Shown one piece after another: positions 21,095 to 29,650 of a DNA stretch of 64,000 bases. This stretch comes from Arthrobacter alkaliphilus. GTDB lineage: Bacteria; Actinomycetota; Actinomycetes; Actinomycetales; Micrococcaceae. The translations under genes and the position numbers were made by a program. Location: the NCBI RefSeq assembly GCF_021483235.1, contig NZ_JAKEEC010000005.1, positions 62,001-126,000 on the forward strand. Direction: 5' to 3'. Position 1 is the first letter of the stretch. The number at the start of each line of letters is the position of its first letter. The notes under the pieces are model-generated. The model worked only from the letters and a program-made list of their open reading frames with translations. It was not told where the DNA came from and made no database searches.

Positions 21095-21471
21095 GGCGCG
21101 CGGGATGTGACCGGGGGTTCGGGGCTGGCGCGCGGGATGTGACCGGGGGTTCGGGGCTGGCGCGCGGGATGTGGCCGGGGGGTTGGGGTTGGCGCGCGGG
21201 ATGTGGCCGGGGGGTTGGGGTTGGCGCGCGGGATGTGGCCGGGGGTCGGGCGTAGACCCGCCGGATGTGGCCGGGGGTTGGGGGTTGGCGCGCGGGATGT
21301 GACCGGGGGTTCGGGGCTGGCGCGCGGGATGTGGCCGGGGGGTTGGGGTTGGCGCGCGGGATGTGGCCGGGGGGTTGGGGTTGGCGCGCGGGATGTGGCC
21401 GGGGGTCGGGCGTAGACCCGCCGGATGTGGCCGGGGGTTGGGGGTTGGCGCGCGGGATGTGACCGGGGGTT
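21095..21471 (+). repeat. 32-bp tandem-repeat array B, 12 units
   Basis: Units of exactly 32 bp start at 21095, 21127, 21159, 21191, 21223, 21255, 21287, 21319, 21351, 21383, 21415 and 21447; the last is partial. Most begin GGCGCGCGGGATGTG and continue with a G-rich tail; the units at 21255 and 21415 begin GACCCGCC instead. The block 21127-21286 (five units) is repeated identically at 21287-21446, so a 160-bp segment has been duplicated as a whole. The period is not a multiple of three, so a coding role is unlikely. The core GTGACCGGG is the reverse complement of CCCGGTCAC in array A. Confidence 0.93.
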
Positions 21472-21520
21472 GCCCGAAAGGGGCGTTTATATGACCGGGG
21501 ATCGCCGGGGGAGGCGGGCG

Positions 21521-22465
21521 TCAGGCCTTAGGGCTGAACCGGGCCACGTCGGCGGCGTTCGTCGCTGCACTCATGAGCAGGGCGGCACCCAACATGTGGG
21601 CACCTACCAGGAGGGCCGGGATGCCGTTGTAATACTGGGTGAAACCAATTACTGCCTGCAGAACCGTCACGGCAAGCAGAAGCAGGGCAGCCGTGCGGAA
21701 CAAACCTGTGATTGGCTTCCGTAGGACCATGTAGACGGCGAAGGCGGCTCCGGCCGTGATCAGGTACGCGGGCACTGCGTGGATGTGCGAGAACAGGTCC
21801 CAATCGAGATCGTTGCGCGGCGCGTTCGCGTCGCCGGCGTGGGGTCCGGCGCCAGTCACGACCACGCCGAGGCACACCGCGACTGCAGAGAAGAATGCGA
21901 CGGCGGTCATCACAGGGCTCATTGCGCCCGGAATCGGCGGCAACGTTCCCCTCATGAAGCGGCCGGTCCGGCCATAAGCACGGTTGACCAGGAGCGTGGA
22001 GAAGACGACCAGGGCCATGGACACCAGAAAGTGCAGGCCGACAACCCAGGGGTTCAGATTGGACAGCACGGTGATGCCGCCGATGATGGCCTGTGCCGGA
22101 ATGCTGGCGAGCAGGCCCAAGGCCAGGAGGAAAAGGTCGCGGCGTTCCTTGCGAAGATTCCACAAATACACCAGCGTCAGTACGGCGACGGCGGCGAGGA
22201 CGAACGTCAGCGTGCGGTTGCCGAATTCGATGAACCCGTGAATACCCATCTCGGGCGTATTCACAAGCGAACCGCTGGTGCAACGCGGCCACGTTGGGCA
22301 GCCGAGGCCCGAGGATGTCAGCCGGACCGCGCCGCCGGTGACCACCAGGACCACCTGGCCGATCAGCGACAACATCGCCAGCCGGCGGATCGTGCTGTTA
22401 ACTTCCGTGGGGAGCTTGGCGGTCAGCTGGTGGATGGACTTTGGAAGGCGGGAAGCCGTGCTCAC
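21521..22465 (-). CDS. ctaA: Heme A synthase (COX15/CtaA family)
   Basis: 314 residues with about eight membrane segments. It oxidises the methyl group of heme o to the formyl group of heme a. Typical blocks are GGAVRLTSSGLGCPTWPRC near residue 45, the histidine-bearing HGFIEFGNRTLT near 77 and VGLHFLVSMALVVFS near 143. GTG at 22465 is the start. The gene converges on ctaB across the repeat arrays, so the two heme A genes are opposed rather than in one operon. Confidence 0.94.
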   Translation of the reverse strand: MSTASRLPKSIHQLTAKLPTEVNSTIRRLAMLSLIGQVVLVVTGGAVRLTSSGLGCPTWPRCTSGSLVNTPEMGIHGFIEFGNRTLTFVLAAVAVLTLVYLWNLRKERRDLFLLALGLLASIPAQAIIGGITVLSNLNPWVVGLHFLVSMALVVFSTLLVNRAYGRTGRFMRGTLPPIPGAMSPVMTAVAFFSAVAVCLGVVVTGAGPHAGDANAPRNDLDWDLFSHIHAVPAYLITAGAAFAVYMVLRKPITGLFRTAALLLLAVTVLQAVIGFTQYYNGIPALLVGAHMLGAALLMSAATNAADVARFSPKA

Positions 22466-22525
22466 AGTTTTCTCAATTCTCGGTACTCAATTCGCACTGA
22501 CGTTTCTGTTTCACAACGGGGACAC

Positions 22526-23302
22526 TCAGTTCCATTTGAACCACCGGACCGCGGCCGCGCCGGGAACGATGGTCCAGAGCAACAACACGAGAACGTAGGG
22601 TACGGACACGTTGCCTTGGAGGAAAGCATCCCTAAGGGACTGGCCCAAGGCCCCTGAGGGCAGGAAGTGCACGACGTTCTGCGCCAGTTCCGGCAAACGC
22701 TCGGCAGGCACCACGATTCCGCCGAGGGCGCCCAACAAGATCCAGAGCAGGTTTGTAATGGCGAGCGTTGCCTCGGGCCGCACGGTGCCGGCAACCAGGA
22801 GCCCGAGAGCAGTGAAGGCGGCCGCACCGAGAATCAAAAGCGCCAGGCCCGAGAGCCAGCCTTCAGGACGCGGATGCCAGCCAAGCAACGCTGCCACGGC
22901 CCCGATCACCAGGACCTGGAGGACCAAGACGGCCAAGACGGCGATGATCTTGCCGGCGATAAGGCCGGTCCGGCCCAAAGGAGTAGTCGAGAGGAAGCGG
23001 AGCACGCCGTAGCGGCGGTCGAACCCGGTGGCGATGCCTTGGCCCGTAAATGCCGTGGACATGGCACAAAGCGCGAGAACACCCGGCGTCGCGATGTCCA
23101 CACGGCCGGCGCCCAAGCCATCCAGAAGCGGTGTAACGGTGAGTCCCACCAGTGCCAGCAAGGGCATGATCACCGCGAGGATCAACTGCTCGCCGTTCCT
23201 GATCATGGTCAAAGTCTCGTAGCGGCCCTGCAGCAAGATCCGGCGCATGAGGGGTGCCGGTCCGGCGTGGGGTGAAGTGCGCTCGTGGATTGCGCTGGTC
23301 AT
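22526..23302 (-). CDS. ABC transporter permease (ABC-2 type)
   Basis: 258 residues with six predicted membrane helices in the ABC-2 pattern (LAVIMPLLALVGLTV, ATPGVLALCAMSTAFTG, then helices to the C-terminus). It would form the channel of an exporter with the ATPase encoded just upstream; the ATG at 23302 overlaps the ATPase stop by 4 bp. The substrate is not known. Related two-gene systems lie beside ctaA and the suf operon in many actinobacteria, so a link to heme or oxidase assembly is possible but unproven. Confidence 0.85.
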   Translation of the reverse strand: MTSAIHERTSPHAGPAPLMRRILLQGRYETLTMIRNGEQLILAVIMPLLALVGLTVTPLLDGLGAGRVDIATPGVLALCAMSTAFTGQGIATGFDRRYGVLRFLSTTPLGRTGLIAGKIIAVLAVLVLQVLVIGAVAALLGWHPRPEGWLSGLALLILGAAAFTALGLLVAGTVRPEATLAITNLLWILLGALGGIVVPAERLPELAQNVVHFLPSGALGQSLRDAFLQGNVSVPYVLVLLLWTIVPGAAAVRWFKWN

Positions 23303-24264
23303 CGGATCTCCCTTCCGGAAATGTCCAGGAATACGTCTTCCAGGCTGCGCGCCTCCAAGCGGAGCGACGCCGGCATGATGCCCTTCTCTGCCCACCAGGC
23401 CGTGAGTTTCGCCAGATGCTGTGGCGTCAGCGTGCCCGAGATCGCGTAGCTACCCGCCCGGCTTTCGGTGATGGCGAGGTCGTCGCCGATCGCTGCGGAG
23501 ATGTCGAGGCCGGCCGGGGCATCGAAGAACAGGGTACGTTCGGTCACGCCGTCCATGGCCTCGTGGCTGTGGCTCAACAAGTCGGCGACGGTGCCCTCGG
23601 CGACGTTGTGGCCGCCGTCGATGATGTAAACATAGTCCGCTAGCCGCTGCGCGTCATCCATGAGGTGGGTGGTGAGGATGATGCCCATGCCGGAATCCCG
23701 GAGTTCGGCGATGAGCTCGAAGACGATTTGGCGGGACTGGGGATCGAGCCCGGCGCTGGGCTCGTCGAGGAACAGGACTTCGGGGTTGCCGATCAAGGCG
23801 GCCGCAAGCGAGAGCCGTTGCTTTTGGCCTCCGGACAAGCGGCGGACGCCCGTCCGGCTGAAGGTATCGATGCCCAGGCGCTCGACGAGGCTGTCCAGCG
23901 GCAGGGGCTTCCGGTACATGCCCGCGATGTGCCGAAGCAGGGGGATGGGACGGGCCGACGGCGGGAGGCCGCCGTCCTGCAGCATCACGCCAACGCGTGA
24001 ACGGAGGTTCGCGCCGGCCGTGTCAGGGTCTTCGCCGAGAAGCTCGATGCGGCCGCCGGTACGCTTTTGGAGGCCTTGCGCGCATTCGAGCGTTGTTGTC
24101 TTTCCGGCGCCGTTGGCGCCCAGCAAGGCCGTGATCTGACCGCGTTCGGCGAACATTGAAAGGCCGCTGACTACCCGCAGCATCTTGCCGTCAAGGGAAG
24201 CCAGCGGGCCGACGTCCTTGATGAGTCCATCGATGGTGAGGACAGGGGATTCGGGGGATCGCAC
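23299..24264 (-). CDS. ABC transporter ATP-binding protein
   Basis: 321 residues from the GTG at 24264. Walker A is LLGANGAGKTTT (about residues 49-60), the signature is RLSGGQKQRLSLAAAL near 142, Walker B is VLFLDEPSAGLD, and the switch His is in TTHLMDDA. The C-terminal 90 residues are the extension seen in drug or lipid exporters of the DrrA type. It is paired with the permease by a 4-bp overlap. TAGAAT lies six bases before the GTG and no ribosome site is visible, so the transcript may be leaderless. Confidence 0.9.
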   Translation of the reverse strand: MRSPESPVLTIDGLIKDVGPLASLDGKMLRVVSGLSMFAERGQITALLGANGAGKTTTLECAQGLQKRTGGRIELLGEDPDTAGANLRSRVGVMLQDGGLPPSARPIPLLRHIAGMYRKPLPLDSLVERLGIDTFSRTGVRRLSGGQKQRLSLAAALIGNPEVLFLDEPSAGLDPQSRQIVFELIAELRDSGMGIILTTHLMDDAQRLADYVYIIDGGHNVAEGTVADLLSHSHEAMDGVTERTLFFDAPAGLDISAAIGDDLAITESRAGSYAISGTLTPQHLAKLTAWWAEKGIMPASLRLEARSLEDVFLDISGREIR

Positions 24265-24270
24265 CAAAGT

Positions 24271-24349
24271 ATTCTACGTGAAGTAGTAGGGGTGCTGCGG
24301 GCAAGGTGCCGCAGGCCAGCCTTGCCTTACTGGATGCCCGGACTAAATT
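24271..24349. promoter_or_regulatory. Divergent promoters of the ABC exporter and sufR
   Basis: Minus strand: TAGAAT (24271-24276) sits six bases before the GTG of the ATPase gene. Plus strand: TTGCCT (24322-24327), a 16-base spacer and TAAATT (24344-24349) make a plausible promoter for sufR. An inverted repeat GGCAAGG/CCTTGCC (24300-24306 and 24320-24326) overlaps that -35 and could be an operator, perhaps for SufR itself. Confidence 0.45.
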
Positions 24350-24392
24350 ACGACATGATTGTGTTGTGTATTCCATGAGGAGTTCTATTTCC

Positions 24393-25184
24393 GTGCCCGG
24401 AAGGCACAGCGCGGTGATGCCCGAGCCCGTTGGCACTGGCGTTGGAGTCGCTGATGCGGAAGACCGCACCCGGAACCGCGTTCTGAACGCGGTATTGGAA
24501 CACGGCCCCGTAAGCGCGGCCGAACTCGGCGACATGCTCGGATTCACCCCCGCGGCTGTCCGCCGGCATTTGGATCACCTGCAGCGCGCCGGGGTTATCG
24601 AGGTAAAGCGCGTCGCGAAAGCGGGTGCCGGCGCAGGCCGGCCTGCCCGTCGCTATGTGCTGAGTTCCCAAGGGCAGTCGAAGCTCGGGGATGACTACTT
24701 GAACATTGCCAGTTCCGCGTTGCGGCGGCTGCGGGACCTCGCAGGCGAAGAGGCGGTCAGGGACTATGCGGTGGAGCGCTTTGCCGAGATGGAACAGCGC
24801 TACGCGCCCGAAATCGACCAAGCGGGTTCAGACATCGCCGCCCGCGCCGTGGCGCTGTCCAAGGCGCTGAGCCGGGACGGATACGTCGCATCGGCTGCGT
24901 CGATAGAGACCAAAGCGCCACTGCCCGCTTCCCTCTCAAGCGTCCAGCTGTGCCAGGGCCATTGCCCCATCCAACAGCTCGCCGCGGAATTTCCCGTTTT
25001 TTGCGACACTGAGACCGAACTGTTTTCCCGATTGGTCGGCGTCGATGTCCGCAGGCTCTCCACCCTCGCGCAGGGCGGACATGTCTGCACCACCCACATT
25101 CCTACGGGCAGGCCGGCCGCCAAGGAGGCCCTCGGGCTTCCGAAGCTGCCGGACGCGCCCCATGTCGAATCCAACAATCAGTAA
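24393..25184 (+). CDS. sufR: SUF operon regulator SufR (ArsR/DeoR-type HTH, Fe-S sensing)
   Basis: 263 residues from the GTG at 24393, which has GAGGAG ten bases upstream; an ATG at 24375 overlaps that site and is the alternative. A winged helix lies at about residues 20-80 ([30 protein letters not shown]). The C-terminal half has a cysteine set suited to hold a cluster: LCQGHCP, then FCDTETELF, then HVCTTH. In cyanobacteria and mycobacteria SufR with a bound Fe-S cluster represses the suf genes and releases them on cluster loss. It is the first gene of this suf operon, eleven bases before sufB. Confidence 0.9.
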   Translation: MPGRHSAVMPEPVGTGVGVADAEDRTRNRVLNAVLEHGPVSAAELGDMLGFTPAAVRRHLDHLQRAGVIEVKRVAKAGAGAGRPARRYVLSSQGQSKLGDDYLNIASSALRRLRDLAGEEAVRDYAVERFAEMEQRYAPEIDQAGSDIAARAVALSKALSRDGYVASAASIETKAPLPASLSSVQLCQGHCPIQQLAAEFPVFCDTETELFSRLVGVDVRRLSTLAQGGHVCTTHIPTGRPAAKEALGLPKLPDAPHVESNNQ

Positions 25185-25195
25185 GAAAGGCCGTG

Positions 25196-26671
25196 ATGAC
25201 GGGTCAATTAGCTGAAGGAACAGCAGAGAAAGCGCTAGCTGACGGTGCTGTGATCTCGGAGATTCTGGAGAAGAATCCCGAGCTGCACGGTATCGGCAAC
25301 TACGAGTACGGATGGGCTGACAAGAACGACGTCGGCGCCAACGCACGCCGTGGTCTCAACGAAGAGGTAGTCCGCGACATTTCGGCGAAGAAGAACGAGC
25401 CGGAATGGATGCTGGACCTTCGTCTGAAGGGTTTGAAGTACTTCGACCGGAAGCCCATGCCCACGTGGGGTGCAGACCTCTCCGGCATTGACTTCGACAA
25501 CATCAAGTACTTCGTGCGCTCCACCGAGAAGCAGGCTGCCACGTGGGAAGACCTCCCCGAGGACATCCGCAACACCTACGAGAAGCTGGGCATCCCGGAA
25601 GCCGAGCGCAGCCGCCTCGTCTCCGGCGTGGCCGCGCAGTACGAGTCCGAGGTCGTGTACCACCAGATCCGCGAGGACCTGGAAAAGCAGGGCGTGATCT
25701 TCCTGGACACCGACACCGCGCTTCGCGAGCACCCGGAAATCTTCCAGGAGTACTTCGGCACCATCATTCCGGTTGGCGACAACAAGTTCGCGTCGCTGAA
25801 CACGGCCGTGTGGTCCGGCGGTTCCTTCGTGTACGTTCCCAAGGGCGTCCACGTCGAGATCCCGCTGCAGGCCTACTTCCGCATCAACACGGAGAACATG
25901 GGCCAGTTCGAGCGCACGCTCATCATCGCGGACGAGGACTCCTACGTCCACTACATCGAAGGCTGCACCGCTCCGATCTACACCTCGGACTCGCTGCACT
26001 CCGCCGTGGTGGAAATCATCGTGAAGAAGGGCGCCCGCGTCCGGTACACGACCATCCAAAACTGGTCCAACAACGTGTACAACCTGGTCACCAAGCGCGC
26101 CGTCTGCGAAGAGGGCGGCACCATGGAATGGATCGACGGCAACATCGGCTCCAAGGTGACCATGAAGTACCCGGCTGTCTACCTCGTGGGCGAGCACGCC
26201 AAGGGCGAGACCCTGTCCATCGCCTTCGCCGGCGAAGGACAGCACCAGGACACCGGCTCGAAGATGGTCCACATCGCGCCGAACACCAAGAGCTCCATCA
26301 TCTCCAAGTCGGTTGCCCGCGGCGGCGGCCGTGCAGCGTACCGAGGCCTGGTCCAGGTCCGCGAAGGCGCCAAGCACTCCGCCAACACCGTCCGTTGCGA
26401 CGCCTTGCTGGTAGACACCATTTCCCGTTCCGACACCTATCCCTACATCGACATCCGTGAGGATGACGTGGTGATGGGTCACGAGGCCACCGTTTCGCGG
26501 GTCAGTGAGGAGCAGCTCTTCTATCTGATGTCACGCGGCATGCCCGAGGACGAGGCCATGGCCATGATCGTGCGCGGCTTCATTGAGCCGATTGCCCGCG
26601 AGCTGCCCATGGAATACGCCCTTGAACTCAACCGCCTGATTGAACTGCAGATGGAAGGATCCGTCGGTTAG
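25196..26671 (+). CDS. sufB: Fe-S cluster assembly scaffold SufB
   Basis: 491 residues. SufB is the scaffold subunit of the SufBC2D complex, where clusters are built before transfer to apoproteins. It has the long beta-helix core with the family blocks [34 protein letters not shown] and NTVRCDALL. The ATG at 25196 is preferred over the GTG three bases earlier because AGAAAGG lies five bases before it. Two bases separate its stop from sufD. Confidence 0.97.
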   Translation: MTGQLAEGTAEKALADGAVISEILEKNPELHGIGNYEYGWADKNDVGANARRGLNEEVVRDISAKKNEPEWMLDLRLKGLKYFDRKPMPTWGADLSGIDFDNIKYFVRSTEKQAATWEDLPEDIRNTYEKLGIPEAERSRLVSGVAAQYESEVVYHQIREDLEKQGVIFLDTDTALREHPEIFQEYFGTIIPVGDNKFASLNTAVWSGGSFVYVPKGVHVEIPLQAYFRINTENMGQFERTLIIADEDSYVHYIEGCTAPIYTSDSLHSAVVEIIVKKGARVRYTTIQNWSNNVYNLVTKRAVCEEGGTMEWIDGNIGSKVTMKYPAVYLVGEHAKGETLSIAFAGEGQHQDTGSKMVHIAPNTKSSIISKSVARGGGRAAYRGLVQVREGAKHSANTVRCDALLVDTISRSDTYPYIDIREDDVVMGHEATVSRVSEEQLFYLMSRGMPEDEAMAMIVRGFIEPIARELPMEYALELNRLIELQMEGSVG

Positions 26672-26673
26672 CA

Positions 26674-27987
26674 ATGACTGAAATCACTACTGAAAAGGCC
26701 CGCATCGGCGCGCCCTCGGCACAACCGTTCATTGACGGCTTCACCGAAGAGGGCGAGAACCTCTCCCCGGTCAACACCGGAACGGAAACGACGACGGCGG
26801 CACAGGCACCGTCGGCCGGACCGCTCGCCGGCGCTTCGGCCAAGAGCCACTCCCATGGCGGCGGCGTTGGAGTTCCGGACAGTTCGCGCGCAGGCCGGCT
26901 GACCTCCTACAAGCTGGCGGACTTCAAGCCCCTCACCGGGCTTGAAGAAGACTGGCGGTTCACCCCGCTCAAGCGACTTCGCGGCCTTCACAACGAGGTC
27001 CTCTCGGGTTCGGCGCCGTCCGTCGCCGTCACCGCCCCGGAGGGCGTCGTCGTCGAGACCGTGGGGCGGGACGACAGCCGCATCGGCTCCGCAGCCATTC
27101 CGGAGGACCGCGTGTCCGCCAACGCCTGGGAGAACTTCGCCGAGGCCACCGTCATCACCGTGCCCGCAGAACTCCAGCTCGACGGCGAAGTGTCCGTCCT
27201 GCTGACCGGCACCTCCGCCGAGGCTTCTGCCCAGCACATCGTGATCGTGGCGGAACGCTTCTCCAAGTCCCGGATCGTCCTGGACCACCAGGGCAGCGCG
27301 ATCGTTTCGGAGAACGTCGAAATCCTCGTCGAAGACGGTGCCGAGCTGACGGTCATCTCGCTCCAGGAGTGGAACGACGACGCTGTTCACGCCTCTTCGC
27401 AGCAGGCCAAGCTTGGCCGCGACGCCAAGTTCAAGCACATCGTGGTCAGCCTCGGCGGCGACCTCGTGCGCATGACTCCGTCGACGCGGTTCACGGCGCC
27501 TGGCGCGGAAGCCGAGATGTTCGGCTTGTACTTCGCCGACGCGGGCCAGCACCTGGAGCAGCGCCTGTTTGTTGACCACGCTGTGGCCAACTGCAAGTCG
27601 AACGTCCTGTACAAGGGCGCCCTGCAAGGCCGCAACGCGCACACGGTGTGGGTTGGCGATGTCCTGATCCGCAAGGAAGCCGAAGGCACCGATACCTACG
27701 AGGCCAACCGCAACCTGGTCCTCACGGACGGAGCACGCGCCGATTCGGTGCCGAACCTGGAAATCGAGACCGGCCTCATCGAGGGTGCAGGCCACGCCAG
27801 CGCCACCGGCCGCTTCGACGACGAGCACCTGTTCTACCTCATGGCACGCGGCATCCCGGAAGACGTCGCCCGCCGTTTGGTGGTCCGTGGCTTCCTCAAC
27901 GAGATCATCCAGCAGATCAAGGTACCGGCACTCGAAGAGCGCCTCACCGACGCTGTTGAGCGTGAGCTCGCCGCGAGCGACAACTAA
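26674..27987 (+). CDS. sufD: Fe-S cluster assembly protein SufD
   Basis: 437 residues, paralogous to SufB in the C-terminal beta-helix (DSVPNLEIETGLIEGAGHASATG and HLFYLMARGIPEDVARRLVVRGF). It pairs with SufB in the SufBC2D complex. The first 85 residues are a low-complexity N-terminal region with a His-containing SHSHGGG stretch, longer than in E. coli SufD. It follows sufB by two bases. Confidence 0.95.
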   Translation: MTEITTEKARIGAPSAQPFIDGFTEEGENLSPVNTGTETTTAAQAPSAGPLAGASAKSHSHGGGVGVPDSSRAGRLTSYKLADFKPLTGLEEDWRFTPLKRLRGLHNEVLSGSAPSVAVTAPEGVVVETVGRDDSRIGSAAIPEDRVSANAWENFAEATVITVPAELQLDGEVSVLLTGTSAEASAQHIVIVAERFSKSRIVLDHQGSAIVSENVEILVEDGAELTVISLQEWNDDAVHASSQQAKLGRDAKFKHIVVSLGGDLVRMTPSTRFTAPGAEAEMFGLYFADAGQHLEQRLFVDHAVANCKSNVLYKGALQGRNAHTVWVGDVLIRKEAEGTDTYEANRNLVLTDGARADSVPNLEIETGLIEGAGHASATGRFDDEHLFYLMARGIPEDVARRLVVRGFLNEIIQQIKVPALEERLTDAVERELAASDN

Positions 27988-28011
27988 TCAGCCAAGCAGG
28001 GAAAGCAGACT

Positions 28012-28368
28012 ATGAGCGATCAGCCACAAGGCGAACTGGTGTGCAAGGCCAGCGAGATCCAGGTCAAGCAGGCGCTGCGCATCCTGATCGATGACTACCC
28101 CGTAGCCATCGTCAAGGACTCGATGGGGGAGATCCACGCCATTGGCGACACCTGCTCGCATGCCGACATTTCGCTCTCCGAGGGTGAGGTGGAAGGCTGC
28201 GCGATCGAATGCTGGGGCCACGGCTCCCAATTCGACCTCCGCACCGGGCAGCCCTTGCAACTCCCTGCCTATGACCCCGTCCCGGTCTTTGCCGTCACCC
28301 TCGACGGCGAGGACGTCTACGTGGATGTGACCAACGTTGTGAACGGCGCCTCGGTACAGAACTACTGA
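28012..28368 (+). CDS. Rieske-type [2Fe-2S] ferredoxin in the suf operon
   Basis: 118 residues. The two Rieske ligand pairs are complete: Cys48-x-His50 in DTCSHADI and Cys67-x2-His70 in ECWGHGSQF, 19 residues apart. It matches the small ferredoxin component of non-heme iron oxygenases. Its place between sufD and sufC, with 24 and 38 base gaps, is conserved in actinobacteria, so it probably supplies electrons or serves as a cluster carrier during assembly rather than working with a dioxygenase. No oxygenase is nearby. Confidence 0.9.
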   Translation: MSDQPQGELVCKASEIQVKQALRILIDDYPVAIVKDSMGEIHAIGDTCSHADISLSEGEVEGCAIECWGHGSQFDLRTGQPLQLPAYDPVPVFAVTLDGEDVYVDVTNVVNGASVQNY

Positions 28369-28406
28369 GCGCCAAGAGCCTAAAGACTTACGAAAGAAAG
28401 AAGAGC

Positions 28407-29201
28407 ATGTCTACTCTTGAGATCAAGGACCTGCACGTCAGCATCGAGACGGAGCAGGGCACCAAGGAGATCCTGAAGGGCGTCAGCCTGACCATCAAGA
28501 CCGGCGAGACCCACGCAATCATGGGCCCCAACGGTTCGGGCAAGTCGACCCTCGCCTCCACCATTGCCGGCCACCCGCGCTACAACGTCACGAGCGGCAG
28601 CATCACGCTCGACGGCGAAGACGTGCTCGCCATGAGCGTTGACGAGCGTGCCCGCGCAGGCGTCTTCCTGGCCATGCAGTACCCCGTGGAAGTTCCGGGC
28701 GTCACTATGACCAACTTCCTGCGCACCGCCAAGACGGCGATCGACGGAGAAGCTCCCGCCCTGCGCACCTGGACCAAGGACGTCAAGGCGGCCATGCAGC
28801 AGCTGCGCATCGACGCCGACTTCGCACAGCGCAACGTCAACGAGGGCTTCTCCGGCGGCGAGAAGAAGCGCGTGGAGATCCTCCAGCTCGAACTCTTCAA
28901 GCCGAAGTTCGCCGTGCTTGACGAGACTGACTCCGGCCTCGACGTTGACGCGCTCAAGGTCGTCTCCGAGGGCGTCAACCGCGCCCACGCCACGGGCAAC
29001 ATGGGTACCTTGCTCATCACCCACTACACCCGCATCCTGCGCTACATCAAGCCGGACTTCGTCCACGTGTTTGTTGATGGCCAGGTTGTCGAGGAGGGCG
29101 GCCCCGAACTGGCCGACCGCCTCGAAGAAGAAGGCTACGACCGTTACGCCAAGGGCGCCGGCGCAGCCACCATCGCTGCTCCCGCAGCAGCCCAGGCCTA
29201 G
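28407..29201 (+). CDS. sufC: Fe-S assembly ATPase SufC
   Basis: 264 residues. SufC is the ABC-type ATPase of SufBC2D. Walker A is MGPNGSGKSTLAS (about residues 34-46), the signature is FSGGEKKRVEILQ near 150, Walker B is FAVLDETDSGLDVDAL and the switch is THYTRIL. ETDSGLD in place of the usual DEPTSGLD is typical of SufC. AAAGAAAG precedes the ATG. Confidence 0.97.
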   Translation: MSTLEIKDLHVSIETEQGTKEILKGVSLTIKTGETHAIMGPNGSGKSTLASTIAGHPRYNVTSGSITLDGEDVLAMSVDERARAGVFLAMQYPVEVPGVTMTNFLRTAKTAIDGEAPALRTWTKDVKAAMQQLRIDADFAQRNVNEGFSGGEKKRVEILQLELFKPKFAVLDETDSGLDVDALKVVSEGVNRAHATGNMGTLLITHYTRILRYIKPDFVHVFVDGQVVEEGGPELADRLEEEGYDRYAKGAGAATIAAPAAAQA

Positions 29202-29215
29202 TTAGGACTCCCGCC

Positions 29216-29548
29216 ATGACCGAAATCAACGCGGCTCGCACCAGCCTCGAGGACGTCGAGGAGGCGCTCAAGGATGTCATTGACCCGGAACTCGGTGTCA
29301 ATGTGGTGGACCTTGGGCTGCTCTACGGTCTGAAGTACTCGGAAGAGGACGGCGCCCTGCTCATCGACATGACGCTGACCACGGCGGCATGTCCGCTGAC
29401 GGACGTCCTCGAAGAGCAGGTCGGGCAGTCCTTGGACGGCATCGTGGACGACTGGCGCCTCAACTGGGTATGGATGCCGCCGTGGGGTCCCGAGCGGATC
29501 ACGGACGACGGCAAAGACCAGATGCGGGCCCTCGGCTTCAACATCTAG
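29216..29548 (+). CDS. sufT: MIP18/DUF59-family Fe-S maturation factor (SufT-like)
   Basis: 110 residues. The DUF59 core is clear: VEEALKDVIDPELGVNVVDLGL, then MTLTTAACPLTDVLEEQV with the family cysteine, then WVWMPPWGPERITDDG. SufT is needed for maturation of Fe-S proteins under high demand. It ends the operon, fourteen bases after sufC and just before a very strong terminator. No sufS or sufU follows. Confidence 0.92.
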   Translation: MTEINAARTSLEDVEEALKDVIDPELGVNVVDLGLLYGLKYSEEDGALLIDMTLTTAACPLTDVLEEQVGQSLDGIVDDWRLNWVWMPPWGPERITDDGKDQMRALGFNI

Positions 29549-29552
29549 CCAT

Positions 29553-29604
29553 TACGACGACGGCCGGTCACCCTTTCGCGAAAGGGTGGCCGGCCGTCGT
29601 CGTA
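29553..29604 (+). terminator. 26-bp near-perfect terminator hairpin after suf operon
   Basis: The arms at 29553-29578 and 29579-29604 pair along their whole length with a single G-T wobble; the left arm begins TACGACGACGGCCGG and the turn is at TTCGCGAA. No T-run follows. It is one of the strongest hairpins in the window and separates the suf operon from the ligase gene. Confidence 0.85.
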
Positions 29605-29650
29605 CTTGTCGTCATATGCCTGCCCAAGGCGCTGAAGGGGCTAAAATTCG

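Noticed and set aside
21203..21462. Open frames encoding Gly/Arg-rich repeats in array B
   Set aside because: The 32-bp period shifts frame at each unit, there is no ribosome site, and the frames end by chance.
20633..21471. CRISPR array
   Set aside because: The repeats are tandem or nearly so, with no unique spacers, no leader and no cas genes nearby.
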